Made by a program: the position numbers and the translations under genes. From the NCBI GenBank assembly GCA_002720865.1, contig PBIO01000014.1, forward strand, positions 1,053,793 to 1,117,792: a stretch of DNA of 64,000 nt. The letters are read 5' to 3'. Within the stretch, counting starts at the first letter, position 1, and each line of letters opens with the position of its first letter. This DNA comes from Halobacteriovorax sp. GTDB lineage: Bacteria > Bdellovibrionota > Bacteriovoracia > Bacteriovoracales > Bacteriovoracaceae. Shown here piece after piece: positions 8,346 to 16,723 of this stretch. The notes under the pieces are model-generated. The model was not told where the DNA came from. It ran no database searches and saw only the letters and a list, made by a program, of their open reading frames with translations.

Positions 8346-9683
8346 TCATTTTTGCGGCGGCCGGCTAGGCTGACCAGGTACCGAAGACTCGGGCCCTTGT
8401 TCTTGCTTAGGCCAATCTTTCCAATGAAGAGGTTTGTCTTCTTCCCATAGTTCTGGGTTAATGCCATAGATGCATTGGTTATCATCGCGCCAGCACTGTC
8501 CGATCATAAGGTATTCAGCTTCTTCGTTCGTTTCATTTATGAAAGTGTGGAGCTTTCCGGTTCCAGCAGGAAGGGCGCAGGAATCGCCCGGGTTCATTTC
8601 ATAGCGGTGCCCATCAATCCAAGCTTCTATCTTGCCCTTTAGGACATAGATGAATTCCTCTTCCGTTGATTCACAGTGAGGAATGCCAGAGCGATGCCCG
8701 GGCATAAGAATGGCATGATGAAGGGCCACACGCTGGGCCCCTAAGGTGCGCCCAAGGTCTCGAACTTTTAAAAAATAATGAAGAGGCTCATCAGGACCTC
8801 CTGCATCTTTTTGCTCGATATCTAAAATATTCTTATGAGTAGTAAACGCCGGAGGTTCGGGTCTATCGGCCCAAAAATAACCACCTTCCTTGCATTCTTC
8901 ATTTCGCGCCGGATGTTCCGGGTAGTAGATTTTATCGTCCTTTTGATTTTGCTCCCCAATCACAATCATCACCACATCTTCTTTGCTATTATTATAAACC
9001 GCGTGGGCCAAATTCGAATTTGGAGGAAAGAAGATAATATCATTTGCTTTTGCCCGGTGAAGCTTTCCATTAACCCAAATATCGGGAGTGCCCTCTAAGA
9101 CGTAGACAAATTCCTCTTCAATTAAATGAGCATGAGGCCAAGAGGACCTCTTTCCAGGGGCAAGGGTTTCATGATGAATCCCAAGTTCCACAAGACCTAA
9201 GTCTGATCCAAGGGAAGCGCCCTTGGCAAAAGTTTCATCGGAGCCATTATAAAAAGCATAAAAATTTTGATCCACAATCGACGAGTGATGGCGAATAAAC
9301 TCTGGCCTTGAATCAAGAGATCTAGGCAAGGCCGGACGGGGACCGCCGTATTCAAATAAGTATTCCTTTTTAATTTTAAAATCGGATGGATGAGAGATGA
9401 CTTGAAACTCGTCTTCGTAAAGAGGAGAGTCTGGTCTTTCGGCCAAAAGCATAGAGGCCTTCCCTTCCACCACGGAGTAATGCCAATCTTTTAATCCGCT
9501 ATCCGCATATTTTTTAAGACCGGCCTTGGTAAAAAAGGAAATGGCCCCGGGGTATTTTTCTCCCACTTTTGGTAGCCAAGTGCCATCCGGTTTTGAGGAG
9601 CGAAGGTCAGAATCACGGGGAACTTGTTTATCTAGTTCTTCGTAGATTCCTTTAGAATTTAGGGTGAAGCGGAATAAGTTCAT
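8346..9683 (-). CDS. bicupin-domain protein
   Basis: 445 aa with two complete cupin barrels. The first is at about 165-250 (HAHLIEEEFVYVLEG ... FFPPNSNLAHAV), the second at about 315-400 (PHCESTEEEFIYVLKG ... ALPAGTGKLHTF). Each has the His-His-Glu and later His set that binds a metal ion. The N-terminal 150 residues are a divergent domain. Bicupins act as dioxygenases, decarboxylases or sugar isomerases in the cytoplasm; the substrate is not predictable. The last codons contain GACCAGGTACC (8372-8382), the core of the dispersed repeat. Confidence 0.8.
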   Translation of the reverse strand: MNLFRFTLNSKGIYEELDKQVPRDSDLRSSKPDGTWLPKVGEKYPGAISFFTKAGLKKYADSGLKDWHYSVVEGKASMLLAERPDSPLYEDEFQVISHPSDFKIKKEYLFEYGGPRPALPRSLDSRPEFIRHHSSIVDQNFYAFYNGSDETFAKGASLGSDLGLVELGIHHETLAPGKRSSWPHAHLIEEEFVYVLEGTPDIWVNGKLHRAKANDIIFFPPNSNLAHAVYNNSKEDVVMIVIGEQNQKDDKIYYPEHPARNEECKEGGYFWADRPEPPAFTTHKNILDIEQKDAGGPDEPLHYFLKVRDLGRTLGAQRVALHHAILMPGHRSGIPHCESTEEEFIYVLKGKIEAWIDGHRYEMNPGDSCALPAGTGKLHTFINETNEEAEYLMIGQCWRDDNQCIYGINPELWEEDKPLHWKDWPKQEQGPESSVPGQPSRPPQK

Positions 9684-9790
9684 GGGGAAAAAATAGCAAT
9701 TTTAAGCTCTTGCGTCGAATGCCTTGGTAGAAACTACAGGTATGAAAGGGACGTATTGACGATCTATTTCCCCAATTATACCAATGCGTC

Positions 9791-10201
9791 ATGATATCTA
9801 AACTTGTCGCCGCCCTTGCTGTTTTCACTCTTCTATCCTCTAGCGCCGAAGCCGCCCGCCCCCTATGGAGCCTAAAGCATTCCATTAGAAGCTACCGCAA
9901 ACTCGCAAAACCCACCGACAAGCATTTCAACAAAATGAAAAAGGCCTTCACCCGCGCCAAGCGCGCCGGCAATGCCAATCACGACATCCTAAGATACCTC
10001 ACCAAACGCATCAAAAATTCTAAGGATAAAGCTTTTTATAAAGAAGTCATGACTTCTCTGGATAGCGATAAGTTTGATGCTGAAGAATCCATTTTTATCC
10101 TAATGGAAAAGATCCGTGGTATTCCTAAGCATAAATATCAGTTGATTGAGGCGCTTTATGGTTCGGCGTTGGTTATGGTTTATGGGTTTGCGCGGGATTA
10201 A
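9791..10201 (+). CDS. small secreted hypothetical protein
   Basis: 136 aa with a signal peptide ending SSSAEAARP (about residue 21). The mature part is very basic and helical, with no recognised domain. Base composition changes within the gene: the first 230 bases are GC-rich, the rest AT-rich. Only two bases separate its stop from the stop of the transposase gene, so its 3' end may have been reshaped by insertion; this is inference. Confidence 0.5.
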   Translation: MISKLVAALAVFTLLSSSAEAARPLWSLKHSIRSYRKLAKPTDKHFNKMKKAFTRAKRAGNANHDILRYLTKRIKNSKDKAFYKEVMTSLDSDKFDAEESIFILMEKIRGIPKHKYQLIEALYGSALVMVYGFARD

Positions 10202-10203
10202 GT

Positions 10204-11454
10204 TCATCGGTTTTTGTATTCTTTAATCCTCAATTTTATCGCTTCATCAGATTTTATTTTGAATTGATCTTTGTAAAAATCATTTTCCATTCCAAAATAA
10301 GCTTCTTCAGGAGTTCTCCCTTCTAAGGCAGAGTGAGGGATAATATTATTATAATCATCAATATATACTCGAATATGTTTTTCTAAACCGAGCATGGAGT
10401 TGAATTTCACTTTTTTAAGATAGTTTTGTTTTAACATTCTGAAGAATGCCTCAATTCTAGAGTTTGAAAAATGGGTATTCAACTTTGATATGAGATGTTG
10501 AATCTCATGATTTTCAATAACTGAATACAGATGGTAGTTGAGATTTTCTTTACCTGCATCTGTCATTAATTCAAGAGGAGAAGTATATTTTTCTACAGTG
10601 TTGTTTAAAAGATTTGCACTTGTTTCTCCATTCCAATTCTTAATCAGTTTCCAATTGATTACGAAACGAGAATGATTGTCGAGAATAACTTGTAAGAAGA
10701 CCTTACGACCTCGGACCTTTATTTCAGTAACATCCATATGCCAAAGTACATTTGGAAAGTTCCGTTTGATACCAATCGGATATCCTCTTTTAAAAATCTT
10801 TTTGAGTTTTGGTCGCTTTACTTGAAAAATACGTGCGTACTTTGTCCAAGTTCTAGGTGAACAATGGACTAGGTCTAGTCTTCTTGCGAGTGTTGATATT
10901 GCATGAAGAGGTAAATGAAAGTATGCCGGATTCTGGTATAGGTTTAATAGACTTCTTAATTCAGTTGGAGAAAGAGATCGCTGATGATTTTGTCTGTATT
11001 TGTTTATATCAGAAATATAGTTTTTCCGATCAGTTATTTCTTTATTCCATCTTTTATATTTCGAAAAACTCATTGATAAGTCATTAAGCGCACTTCTTAG
11101 GCTTTTTCGGCCTTTGTGCTTTTGAATGAGTTTTATAATTTTAAACCGAACTAAAGGATCATTGATCCTCAATTTCTTCAAAGTTGTTTTTGTAGCCTTT
11201 TGAACTGAATTTAAAAGTTCAATTCTCCTTTTTAATTCACGAATTTCATCTTTTAACTGAGCATTTTCTTTTCTCAGTATCGTAACCTTCATCGTCTCTT
11301 GATCGATAGGTTGATACTTTAGTTTTAAATGAAGTCGTTTTTTTATCCAGCCTTTGGCAGTGCTTACTGGAATGTTTAGCTCAGGTAACAAATAAGGGTT
11401 TTTAGATTTTGAAATTAAAACCTTAGTCTTTTCATCGTATTTTTTGTATTGCAT
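10204..11454 (-). CDS. DDE transposase/integrase-core protein (IS3-like)
   Basis: 416 aa in a single frame. There is an N-terminal helix-turn-helix region (about 1-50) and a coiled coil with a Leu-rich stretch (about 60-95). The rve-type catalytic core has D (WHMDVTEIK, about 232), D (LMTDAGKE, about 290) and E (SRIEAFFR, about 328), so the DDE triad is intact. It would cut and join DNA for transposition. A GGGGA ribosome site lies just before the ATG. No terminal inverted repeats are apparent, and only 2 bases separate the gene from its neighbour's stop. It is therefore either an end-eroded IS or a stand-alone transposase gene. Its 5' side abuts the ssrA-like fragment. Confidence 0.8.
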   Translation of the reverse strand: MQYKKYDEKTKVLISKSKNPYLLPELNIPVSTAKGWIKKRLHLKLKYQPIDQETMKVTILRKENAQLKDEIRELKRRIELLNSVQKATKTTLKKLRINDPLVRFKIIKLIQKHKGRKSLRSALNDLSMSFSKYKRWNKEITDRKNYISDINKYRQNHQRSLSPTELRSLLNLYQNPAYFHLPLHAISTLARRLDLVHCSPRTWTKYARIFQVKRPKLKKIFKRGYPIGIKRNFPNVLWHMDVTEIKVRGRKVFLQVILDNHSRFVINWKLIKNWNGETSANLLNNTVEKYTSPLELMTDAGKENLNYHLYSVIENHEIQHLISKLNTHFSNSRIEAFFRMLKQNYLKKVKFNSMLGLEKHIRVYIDDYNNIIPHSALEGRTPEEAYFGMENDFYKDQFKIKSDEAIKLRIKEYKNR

Positions 11455-11468
11455 TATTTCCCCAAAGG

Positions 11469-11521
11469 GGAGGTTGACGAATATTCGTCGGACACGGGTT
11501 CATTTCCCGCCACCTCCACCA
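11469..11521 (+). pseudogene. ssrA: 3' end of tmRNA (ssrA) - attachment-site fragment
   Basis: Bases 11486-11521 match the 3' end of tmRNA: GGACACGGGTTCATTTCCCG forms the T arm, followed by CCACCTCCACCA (acceptor strand plus CCA). No 5' half (GGGG plus a TTCGACGGG-like block) is visible upstream, because the transposase gene occupies that place. Oddly, GGAGGT at 11469-11474 can pair with ACCTCC near the end, and GACGAATATTCGTC (11476-11489) is a perfect 14-base palindrome between them, so the fragment could still fold as a mini tRNA-like structure. I read it as the left attachment copy of ssrA-targeted islands. Confidence 0.65.
11510..11521 (+). other. attachment-site core, left copy
   Basis: CCACCTCCACCA is the last 12 bases of the ssrA-like fragment. 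The same 12 bases recur at 22060-22071 and 28281-28292 in the same orientation. This is the pattern left by site-specific integration at the 3' end of tmRNA. Confidence 0.6.
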
Positions 11522-11613
11522 GAGGCTGGGCCGACCTAAAGACTATGCAACGGTACATCCGCAAAGCCGGTACAGAAATCAAAGGCATCACTGACAATCT
11601 AGATCTAGATTAA
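11522..11613 (+). pseudogene. C-terminal remnant of a tyrosine integrase
   Basis: In frame from 11521, the sequence reads GWADLKTMQRYIRKAG, then KGITDNLDLD and TAA at 11611. This is the box with the nucleophilic Tyr (QRY) at the end of phage-type tyrosine recombinases, in which a Gly-Trp-x-Asp-Leu-Lys-Thr-Met stretch precedes the Tyr. The first 90% of the gene is missing: it is replaced exactly at the CCA end of the ssrA fragment. A terminator follows 7 bases after the stop. It is a relic of the enzyme that probably inserted the island. Confidence 0.7.
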
Positions 11614-11619
11614 TGGAGT

Positions 11620-11648
11620 AAAAAGGTCCGAAGAATGGACCTTTTTAT
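11620..11648 (+). terminator. rho-independent terminator after the integrase remnant
   Basis: AAAAGGTCC at 11621-11629 pairs with GGACCTTTT at 11637-11645 around a 7-base loop, continuing into T-rich sequence. It isolates island A from upstream transcription. Confidence 0.8.
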
Positions 11649-11735
11649 TTAGTCATTAGTAGTCTTTACTTGTAAAGACATATCATAAGTGTTTAAATTT
11701 ATATTATTTTTTCCCGTAAGAATTAAGGTTCCAAT

Positions 11736-11930
11736 ATGACTGATTTGGATAGATGGCTCTCAGTTGAAGAGATCGCAAATTATCTTGGTGTTAGCAAAGA
11801 AAGTATTTATAGATGGCTAGAGTCTAGGAAGATGCCTGCTCACAAAGTAGGAAGACAGTGGAAGTTTAAGGTTAATGAAGTAGATGAATGGGTAAAAAAC
11901 GGAGATGCATCAGAGGAAGGGCATAAGTAA
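11736..11930 (+). CDS. excisionase-type HTH DNA-binding protein
   Basis: 64 aa. LSVEEIANYLGVSKESIYRWLESRKMPAHKVGRQWKF is a MerR/excisionase-like winged helix (HTH_17). Such proteins act as excisionases or repressors, or as targeting subunits placed before restriction-like genes. The stop codon overlaps the start of the helicase gene (TAATG), so the pair is translationally coupled. It is the first gene of the five-gene island A operon and probably regulates or guides it; this is inference. Confidence 0.85.
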   Translation: MTDLDRWLSVEEIANYLGVSKESIYRWLESRKMPAHKVGRQWKFKVNEVDEWVKNGDASEEGHK

Positions 11931-14824
11931 TGAGTGACTTTCTTCACAAAGGACTTAATCCAAAGCAAAAAGAAGCTGTTTTAAATACAGAGGGACCTCT
12001 TCTTATTATAGCAGGGCCCGGTTCAGGGAAGACATTTACGCTAGTCGAGCGGGTTGTTTATTTAATTAAAGAGAAGGGGGCTTCTCCAGAGTCTCTTTTT
12101 GTTGTTACTTTTACCGAAAAAGCTGCAAGGGAATTGAAAACAAGGGTTTCAAATAGACTCGCGGAGCTGGAAATTCCATTCAATCTACATGAAATGTATT
12201 TAGGTACGTTTCATTCAATCTGCCTAAAGATTCTCGATGAGTATAGAGATGCTTCAAGATTAGAGAGGAATTACTCGGTGATGGATCAGTTTGATCAGCA
12301 GTATTTTCTTTACCAAAATATAAAAAAATATCAAGCGATTGAAAATTCAGATTTAATTATGGGTTCTAGAACTTCTAACTGGAATCAGTCTGAAAACCTT
12401 TTGAAATGGTTAAATAAATTATCGGAAGAGGCTGTAGATATAAAAACATTTCATAGCTCTGGTGATGTTGAAATTAGAGCATTAGCAGAGCTGTATGATC
12501 TTTACCATAACGAACTGAAGGATAATAACACTCTTGATTTTTCAACAATTCAATATGACACCTTGAGGCTTCTAGAAGACAACCCCGACATTCGAGAAGA
12601 GCTTCAAGAGCATCTTAAATATTTAATGATTGATGAATATCAGGACACTAATACGATCCAAGAGAAGATAGCAAGGCTATTGATGGGAGAAAGAAAGAAC
12701 ATTTGCGTCGTCGGTGATGACGATCAAGGTCTCTATCGGTTTAGAGGTGCGACAATTAGGAACATCCTCCAGTTCAAAGATAATTTTGAGCCAGGAGCGT
12801 GTAAAGAAGTTGATTTAACAATTAACTATCGATCTCATCCTGACATTGTTAAGTTTTATAATGAGTGGCAAGCAGATAAAACCTGGGAAGTAGATGGAAC
12901 CAGCTTTAGGTTTGATAAAAATATCATCCCTTGCGATAAAGAGTTTAAAACTAATCCCTCTGTTATAAAAGTTTCATCTGAAGAAGGAGATTCTTGGCAC
13001 GAAGAAGTTCACCTGTTCCTGTCTAGACTTGTAGAGGAAAAAAGGATTACAAACTGGAACCAGGTCGCATTTTTATTTCGATCTGTTAAAAATGATAAAG
13101 TCTTAGCACTTAGTAGATACTTGGAAGATAAAGGGATACCTGTTTACTCCCCAAGGTCAAATATGTTCTTCGAAAGAGAAGAAATAAGGCTAATGATTGG
13201 TGCCTTTATATTTATGTTTCCCCAGTTTCCAAAGGTAAGACAGTTTAAAATCAATGGAAAAGATCATCATTTAGAAGTCTGGGATTATTATGATCGGATG
13301 TGTGCTGCTCCATTTTTTGAAGAACTAAGAAAACCTGAAAATAAAGAGCTTTTAGACTGGTGTCGTTCAGTAGCAAGAGACCATATGAGACTCGTGAAGG
13401 ATACTGATTACGGTTATACAGGATTATTTTATAGGCTACTCCAGTTTCCTCTTTTTAGTCGCTTTCTACGAGAAGAGGACAGAAGTATCGAAAGAATAAG
13501 AGCAACTAGGAACTACTCTCTATTTTCTCAAATTCTCACAAGGTTTGAATATTTACATTATGTGAGTGTATTCAAGCCTCAGTATTTAGATAAAAATATT
13601 AAAGATCTTTTTAATTCATACTTTAGGTTTTTGATCGAGGGTGGAATTGATGAGTATGAAGATGATTCAGAGTATGCACCCTCTGGTTGTGTTTCTTTTT
13701 TAACTATACACCAATCGAAAGGACTAGAGTTTCCTATTGTTTTCGTTGGTTCTCTAGAGGCAGTACCGAGAAAGCAGTATACGGACCTGGATGAAAAGAT
13801 AGAACAAGGTTACTTATCAAAAGAAATTTTTGAGCCTTTGGAGCACACAAAATATTTTGATTTCTGGAGGCTTTACTACACTGCATTCTCAAGAGCTCAA
13901 AACCTCCTTGTGCTTTCATGTGGTGAAAAAACAGGGAATGGTAGAACGCCTTCCAAGTACTTTTCTAGGTATTACGACAAGGTGATTTCGTGGAAAGATC
14001 CATCTTTCAGTATAAAAGAAGTTGATGCGGAAGAGGTTAAGGAAATAAATATTAAAAATGAGTACTCCTTTACCTCGCACATAAATCTTTATGACACATG
14101 CCCTCAGCAATACAGGTTCTTTAAGGAGCTTGCGTTTGCACCTGTTCGTACCGCACCAATGATATTTGGTACAATTGTTCATCAAACGATTGAAGATATT
14201 CATAATGCCGCCCTTAGCGGGAATGAAGACATAATTAACGAGAAAAAAATTGAAGAATGGTTTAACCATAACTACAAATTGATCTCAAAAACAGAGCGAG
14301 TCTTACTTGCTCCCCATATTGAAGCAGTGGCCCTGGATCATGTCATTAGGTACTTTAAAAGCGAGCAGGATAAATGGTTTAGAATCAGGGAAGCTGAGAT
14401 CGATATATCTTTAGTGATGGAAGATTTTATTTTAAAAGGTAGCATCGACCTTGTCCGGGGAGAGGATAATACAGTTGAAATCGTAGATTTTAAAAGTGAA
14501 ACCAAACCAGACATTGAAACTGAAAGTGAAAGGCTAGAAAAGTATCAGAAACAGTTAGAGATATACGCTCACCTGTTTGAAGAGAGGACAGGGCAAAAAG
14601 TCTCGAAATTACACCTTTATTATACGGGTGAAAAAAGTGGGACACCTTACATCTCGTTTGACAAGAGCTCAGAATCTATTGATGGAACAGTAAGTGATTT
14701 CTCAAGTGTCGTGAGAAGAATTGAAAATAAAGATTTTAAATTAAAGCGTCCTCCTGGAACAGAGTGCGTGGACTGCGATATGAAATACCATTGTGGAAAG
14801 AAGAATTTTAAGTTTGAAGGATGA
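11930..14824 (+). CDS. UvrD/Rep-family helicase with C-terminal Cas4/AddB-like nuclease
   Basis: 964 aa. The N-terminal two thirds form an SF1A 3'-5' helicase: Walker A GPGSGKT at 29-35, DEYQDT at about 235, VGDDDQGLYRFRGA (motif III) at about 263, TIHQSKGLEFP (motif V) at about 592, and TAFSRAQNLLVLS (motif VI) at about 648. The last 250 residues are a RecB-type PD-(D/E)XK nuclease (GSIDLV ... EIVDFKSE, about 835-855). It has one Cys before the domain (DTCPQQY) and a C-x2-C-x5-C at about 945-954, the AddB/Cas4 pattern for a 4Fe-4S cluster. It would unwind and degrade DNA. It is the second gene of island A, 3 bases before the methyltransferase. Confidence 0.9.
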   Translation: MSDFLHKGLNPKQKEAVLNTEGPLLIIAGPGSGKTFTLVERVVYLIKEKGASPESLFVVTFTEKAARELKTRVSNRLAELEIPFNLHEMYLGTFHSICLKILDEYRDASRLERNYSVMDQFDQQYFLYQNIKKYQAIENSDLIMGSRTSNWNQSENLLKWLNKLSEEAVDIKTFHSSGDVEIRALAELYDLYHNELKDNNTLDFSTIQYDTLRLLEDNPDIREELQEHLKYLMIDEYQDTNTIQEKIARLLMGERKNICVVGDDDQGLYRFRGATIRNILQFKDNFEPGACKEVDLTINYRSHPDIVKFYNEWQADKTWEVDGTSFRFDKNIIPCDKEFKTNPSVIKVSSEEGDSWHEEVHLFLSRLVEEKRITNWNQVAFLFRSVKNDKVLALSRYLEDKGIPVYSPRSNMFFEREEIRLMIGAFIFMFPQFPKVRQFKINGKDHHLEVWDYYDRMCAAPFFEELRKPENKELLDWCRSVARDHMRLVKDTDYGYTGLFYRLLQFPLFSRFLREEDRSIERIRATRNYSLFSQILTRFEYLHYVSVFKPQYLDKNIKDLFNSYFRFLIEGGIDEYEDDSEYAPSGCVSFLTIHQSKGLEFPIVFVGSLEAVPRKQYTDLDEKIEQGYLSKEIFEPLEHTKYFDFWRLYYTAFSRAQNLLVLSCGEKTGNGRTPSKYFSRYYDKVISWKDPSFSIKEVDAEEVKEINIKNEYSFTSHINLYDTCPQQYRFFKELAFAPVRTAPMIFGTIVHQTIEDIHNAALSGNEDIINEKKIEEWFNHNYKLISKTERVLLAPHIEAVALDHVIRYFKSEQDKWFRIREAEIDISLVMEDFILKGSIDLVRGEDNTVEIVDFKSETKPDIETESERLEKYQKQLEIYAHLFEERTGQKVSKLHLYYTGEKSGTPYISFDKSSESIDGTVSDFSSVVRRIENKDFKLKRPPGTECVDCDMKYHCGKKNFKFEG

Positions 14825-14827
14825 ATT

Positions 14828-16723
14828 ATGAGTGAAGAAAAAATAAATGTTGAAGAGTTTAAGTTTGAGCCTATTAAAGGTTATCCTATGCTTAATTGGA
14901 AAGGAAAACGACCCTTTTCTTCTACACAATACTACCCTGCTCAGCTCAAAGAAAGATATGGTGATGAGAATCATGATGGATGGATGAATAAGCTTTTCTG
15001 GGGAGATAATCTTCAAGTTATGAGCCATTTACTTAAAGAGTATAGAGGAAAAGTAAATCTTATCTATATAGATCCTCCGTTTGATTCAAAGGCAGATTAT
15101 AAAAAACGTATATCTTTAAAGGGAATAGGAGCAGAAGGCTCAATGAATTCTTTTGAAGAAAAGCAGTATACCGACTTGTGGAATAATGATGAATATTTGC
15201 AATTTATGTATGAGAGACTCTTTTTGTTGAAGGAGTTGCTTTGCGATGGGGGAACGATTTTTATTCATTGCGACCACAGGATGAACTCATATTTGAGAAT
15301 CTTAATGGATGAAATATTTGGAAGGGAGGCACATGTTAACGAGTTAATATGGCAAAAGATTAGGACTACTAAGGCTCAGTCTACTGGCTTTGGAGGTGTA
15401 CATGATACAATTTTGTTCTATTGTAAAAACAAGCTTGGAAGCTTCCATACTCAAAGAAAAGAACTTAAAGAAAGCTATATCAAATCACATTATAAGCCGC
15501 ATCCAGTAAATGGAAGATACTTTACTGATGTGTCCTTGCTTCAGAAGGGGGCTGGTCCGGCTCGAAATTTTGGAGATAAGGTGATTTCACCGCCACCCGG
15601 TAGACATTGGGTTTGGGGACAAGAAAAAATAGACAAGGCTATGAAAGAGGATAGGATTTGGTTTAACTCAAAAGGCACACCTAGAAAGGTTCAATATCTT
15701 GATGAGATGGAAGGTGATGTTGTAAGTGATTTATGGTTTGATATTTTCCCAATAAATAGCCAGGCACTTGAGGACACCGGATACCCCACACAAAAGCCAG
15801 CTTCACTTCTTGAGAGAGTCATTTCTTGTGCTACAAATGAAGGAGATCTTGTTTTTGATTGCTTTATGGGAGCAGGGACGACTCCAGATGTAGCAATGAA
15901 GATGGGGCGAAGATTTATTGGGGCAGATATTAATTTGGGGGCGATTCAAATTGCGACAAAGAGAATTAACTCTAGTGTTAAGATGCTAGTAGAAAATGAA
16001 GACGATATATCAAAATTTTGGACAGGGTTCGAAGTTTATAATGTCAATCACTACGATGTATTTAGAAATGAGCTTGAGGCGAAAAGCTTAATTGCAGAGG
16101 CTCTTGAAATAGTTCCGATTTCAAATTCAGTATATGACGGTGAAAAAGATGGAAGAATGGTTAAAATTCTTTCTATTAATAGAATTGCAACAAGAGTTGA
16201 TCTTAATGAGTTAATTAATGGCATTGATTATAAAGTCTATAAAAAACGAAAAGAAGACAATCCAAATAAGGTTGTCGAAAAAATTCTATTGGTTTGTATG
16301 GGGCACGAAGCAGATTTGAAAGCGGGACTAGAGCTTGCTGTTAAAGAAGCAGGATTTGAAATTGATGTTGAAGTTGTTGATATATTAAGAGATAAGTCAA
16401 GCCTTGAGTTTAAGAGAGATGCCGAGGCTAAAATAGAAATAAAAAATGGGAAATTAATTATTGAGAAATTTTACCCTATGAATCTATTGCAAAAGCTAAG
16501 TATTCAGAAAAGCAAAGTCAATGACTGGAGAGAGTTAGTAGAGTCTGTGATGATAGACTGGAACTTTGATGGAGGGATATTGTCACCGTCAACCGTAGAT
16601 ATTCCAGGTAAAAAGGATCTTGTAACAGGGGAGTATGAAATACCTGGAGACTCAGGGACAATTCGCGTGAAAATTACTGACATACTGTCAGAGTCTTTGG
16701 AGATTGAGGTTCATAATGGTTAA
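14828..16723 (+). CDS. DNA adenine/cytosine-N4 methyltransferase, beta class (type III Mod-like)
   Basis: 631 aa. The catalytic motif IV DPPF is at about 80 and the SAM-binding motif I (DCFMGAGTT) at about 343. This order, IV before I, defines the beta class, as in type III Mod and M.HinfI-type enzymes. The region between motifs (about 120-320) would hold the target recognition domain. TQKP before motif I fits the family. The C-terminal 230 residues are unassigned and may contact partner proteins. It methylates DNA in the cytoplasm, presumably marking self for the neighbouring nucleases. The last codons overlap the next gene by 8 bases. Confidence 0.9.
   Translation: MSEEKINVEEFKFEPIKGYPMLNWKGKRPFSSTQYYPAQLKERYGDENHDGWMNKLFWGDNLQVMSHLLKEYRGKVNLIYIDPPFDSKADYKKRISLKGIGAEGSMNSFEEKQYTDLWNNDEYLQFMYERLFLLKELLCDGGTIFIHCDHRMNSYLRILMDEIFGREAHVNELIWQKIRTTKAQSTGFGGVHDTILFYCKNKLGSFHTQRKELKESYIKSHYKPHPVNGRYFTDVSLLQKGAGPARNFGDKVISPPPGRHWVWGQEKIDKAMKEDRIWFNSKGTPRKVQYLDEMEGDVVSDLWFDIFPINSQALEDTGYPTQKPASLLERVISCATNEGDLVFDCFMGAGTTPDVAMKMGRRFIGADINLGAIQIATKRINSSVKMLVENEDDISKFWTGFEVYNVNHYDVFRNELEAKSLIAEALEIVPISNSVYDGEKDGRMVKILSINRIATRVDLNELINGIDYKVYKKRKEDNPNKVVEKILLVCMGHEADLKAGLELAVKEAGFEIDVEVVDILRDKSSLEFKRDAEAKIEIKNGKLIIEKFYPMNLLQKLSIQKSKVNDWRELVESVMIDWNFDGGILSPSTVDIPGKKDLVTGEYEIPGDSGTIRVKITDILSESLEIEVHNG

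Noticed and set aside
8372-8382. GACCAGGTACC at the end of the bicupin gene as a full repeat copy
   Set aside because: Only the core matches; the TTACTTG half and AT-rich tail are missing. Noted in the gene entry but not listed as a repeat.
11460-11521. Split (permuted two-piece) tmRNA
   Set aside because: No coding piece is seen downstream, and the fragment is followed at once by an integrase tail.
13916-14269. Minus-strand ORF within the UvrD-like gene
   Set aside because: It lies opposite conserved helicase and nuclease sequence and has no coding features.
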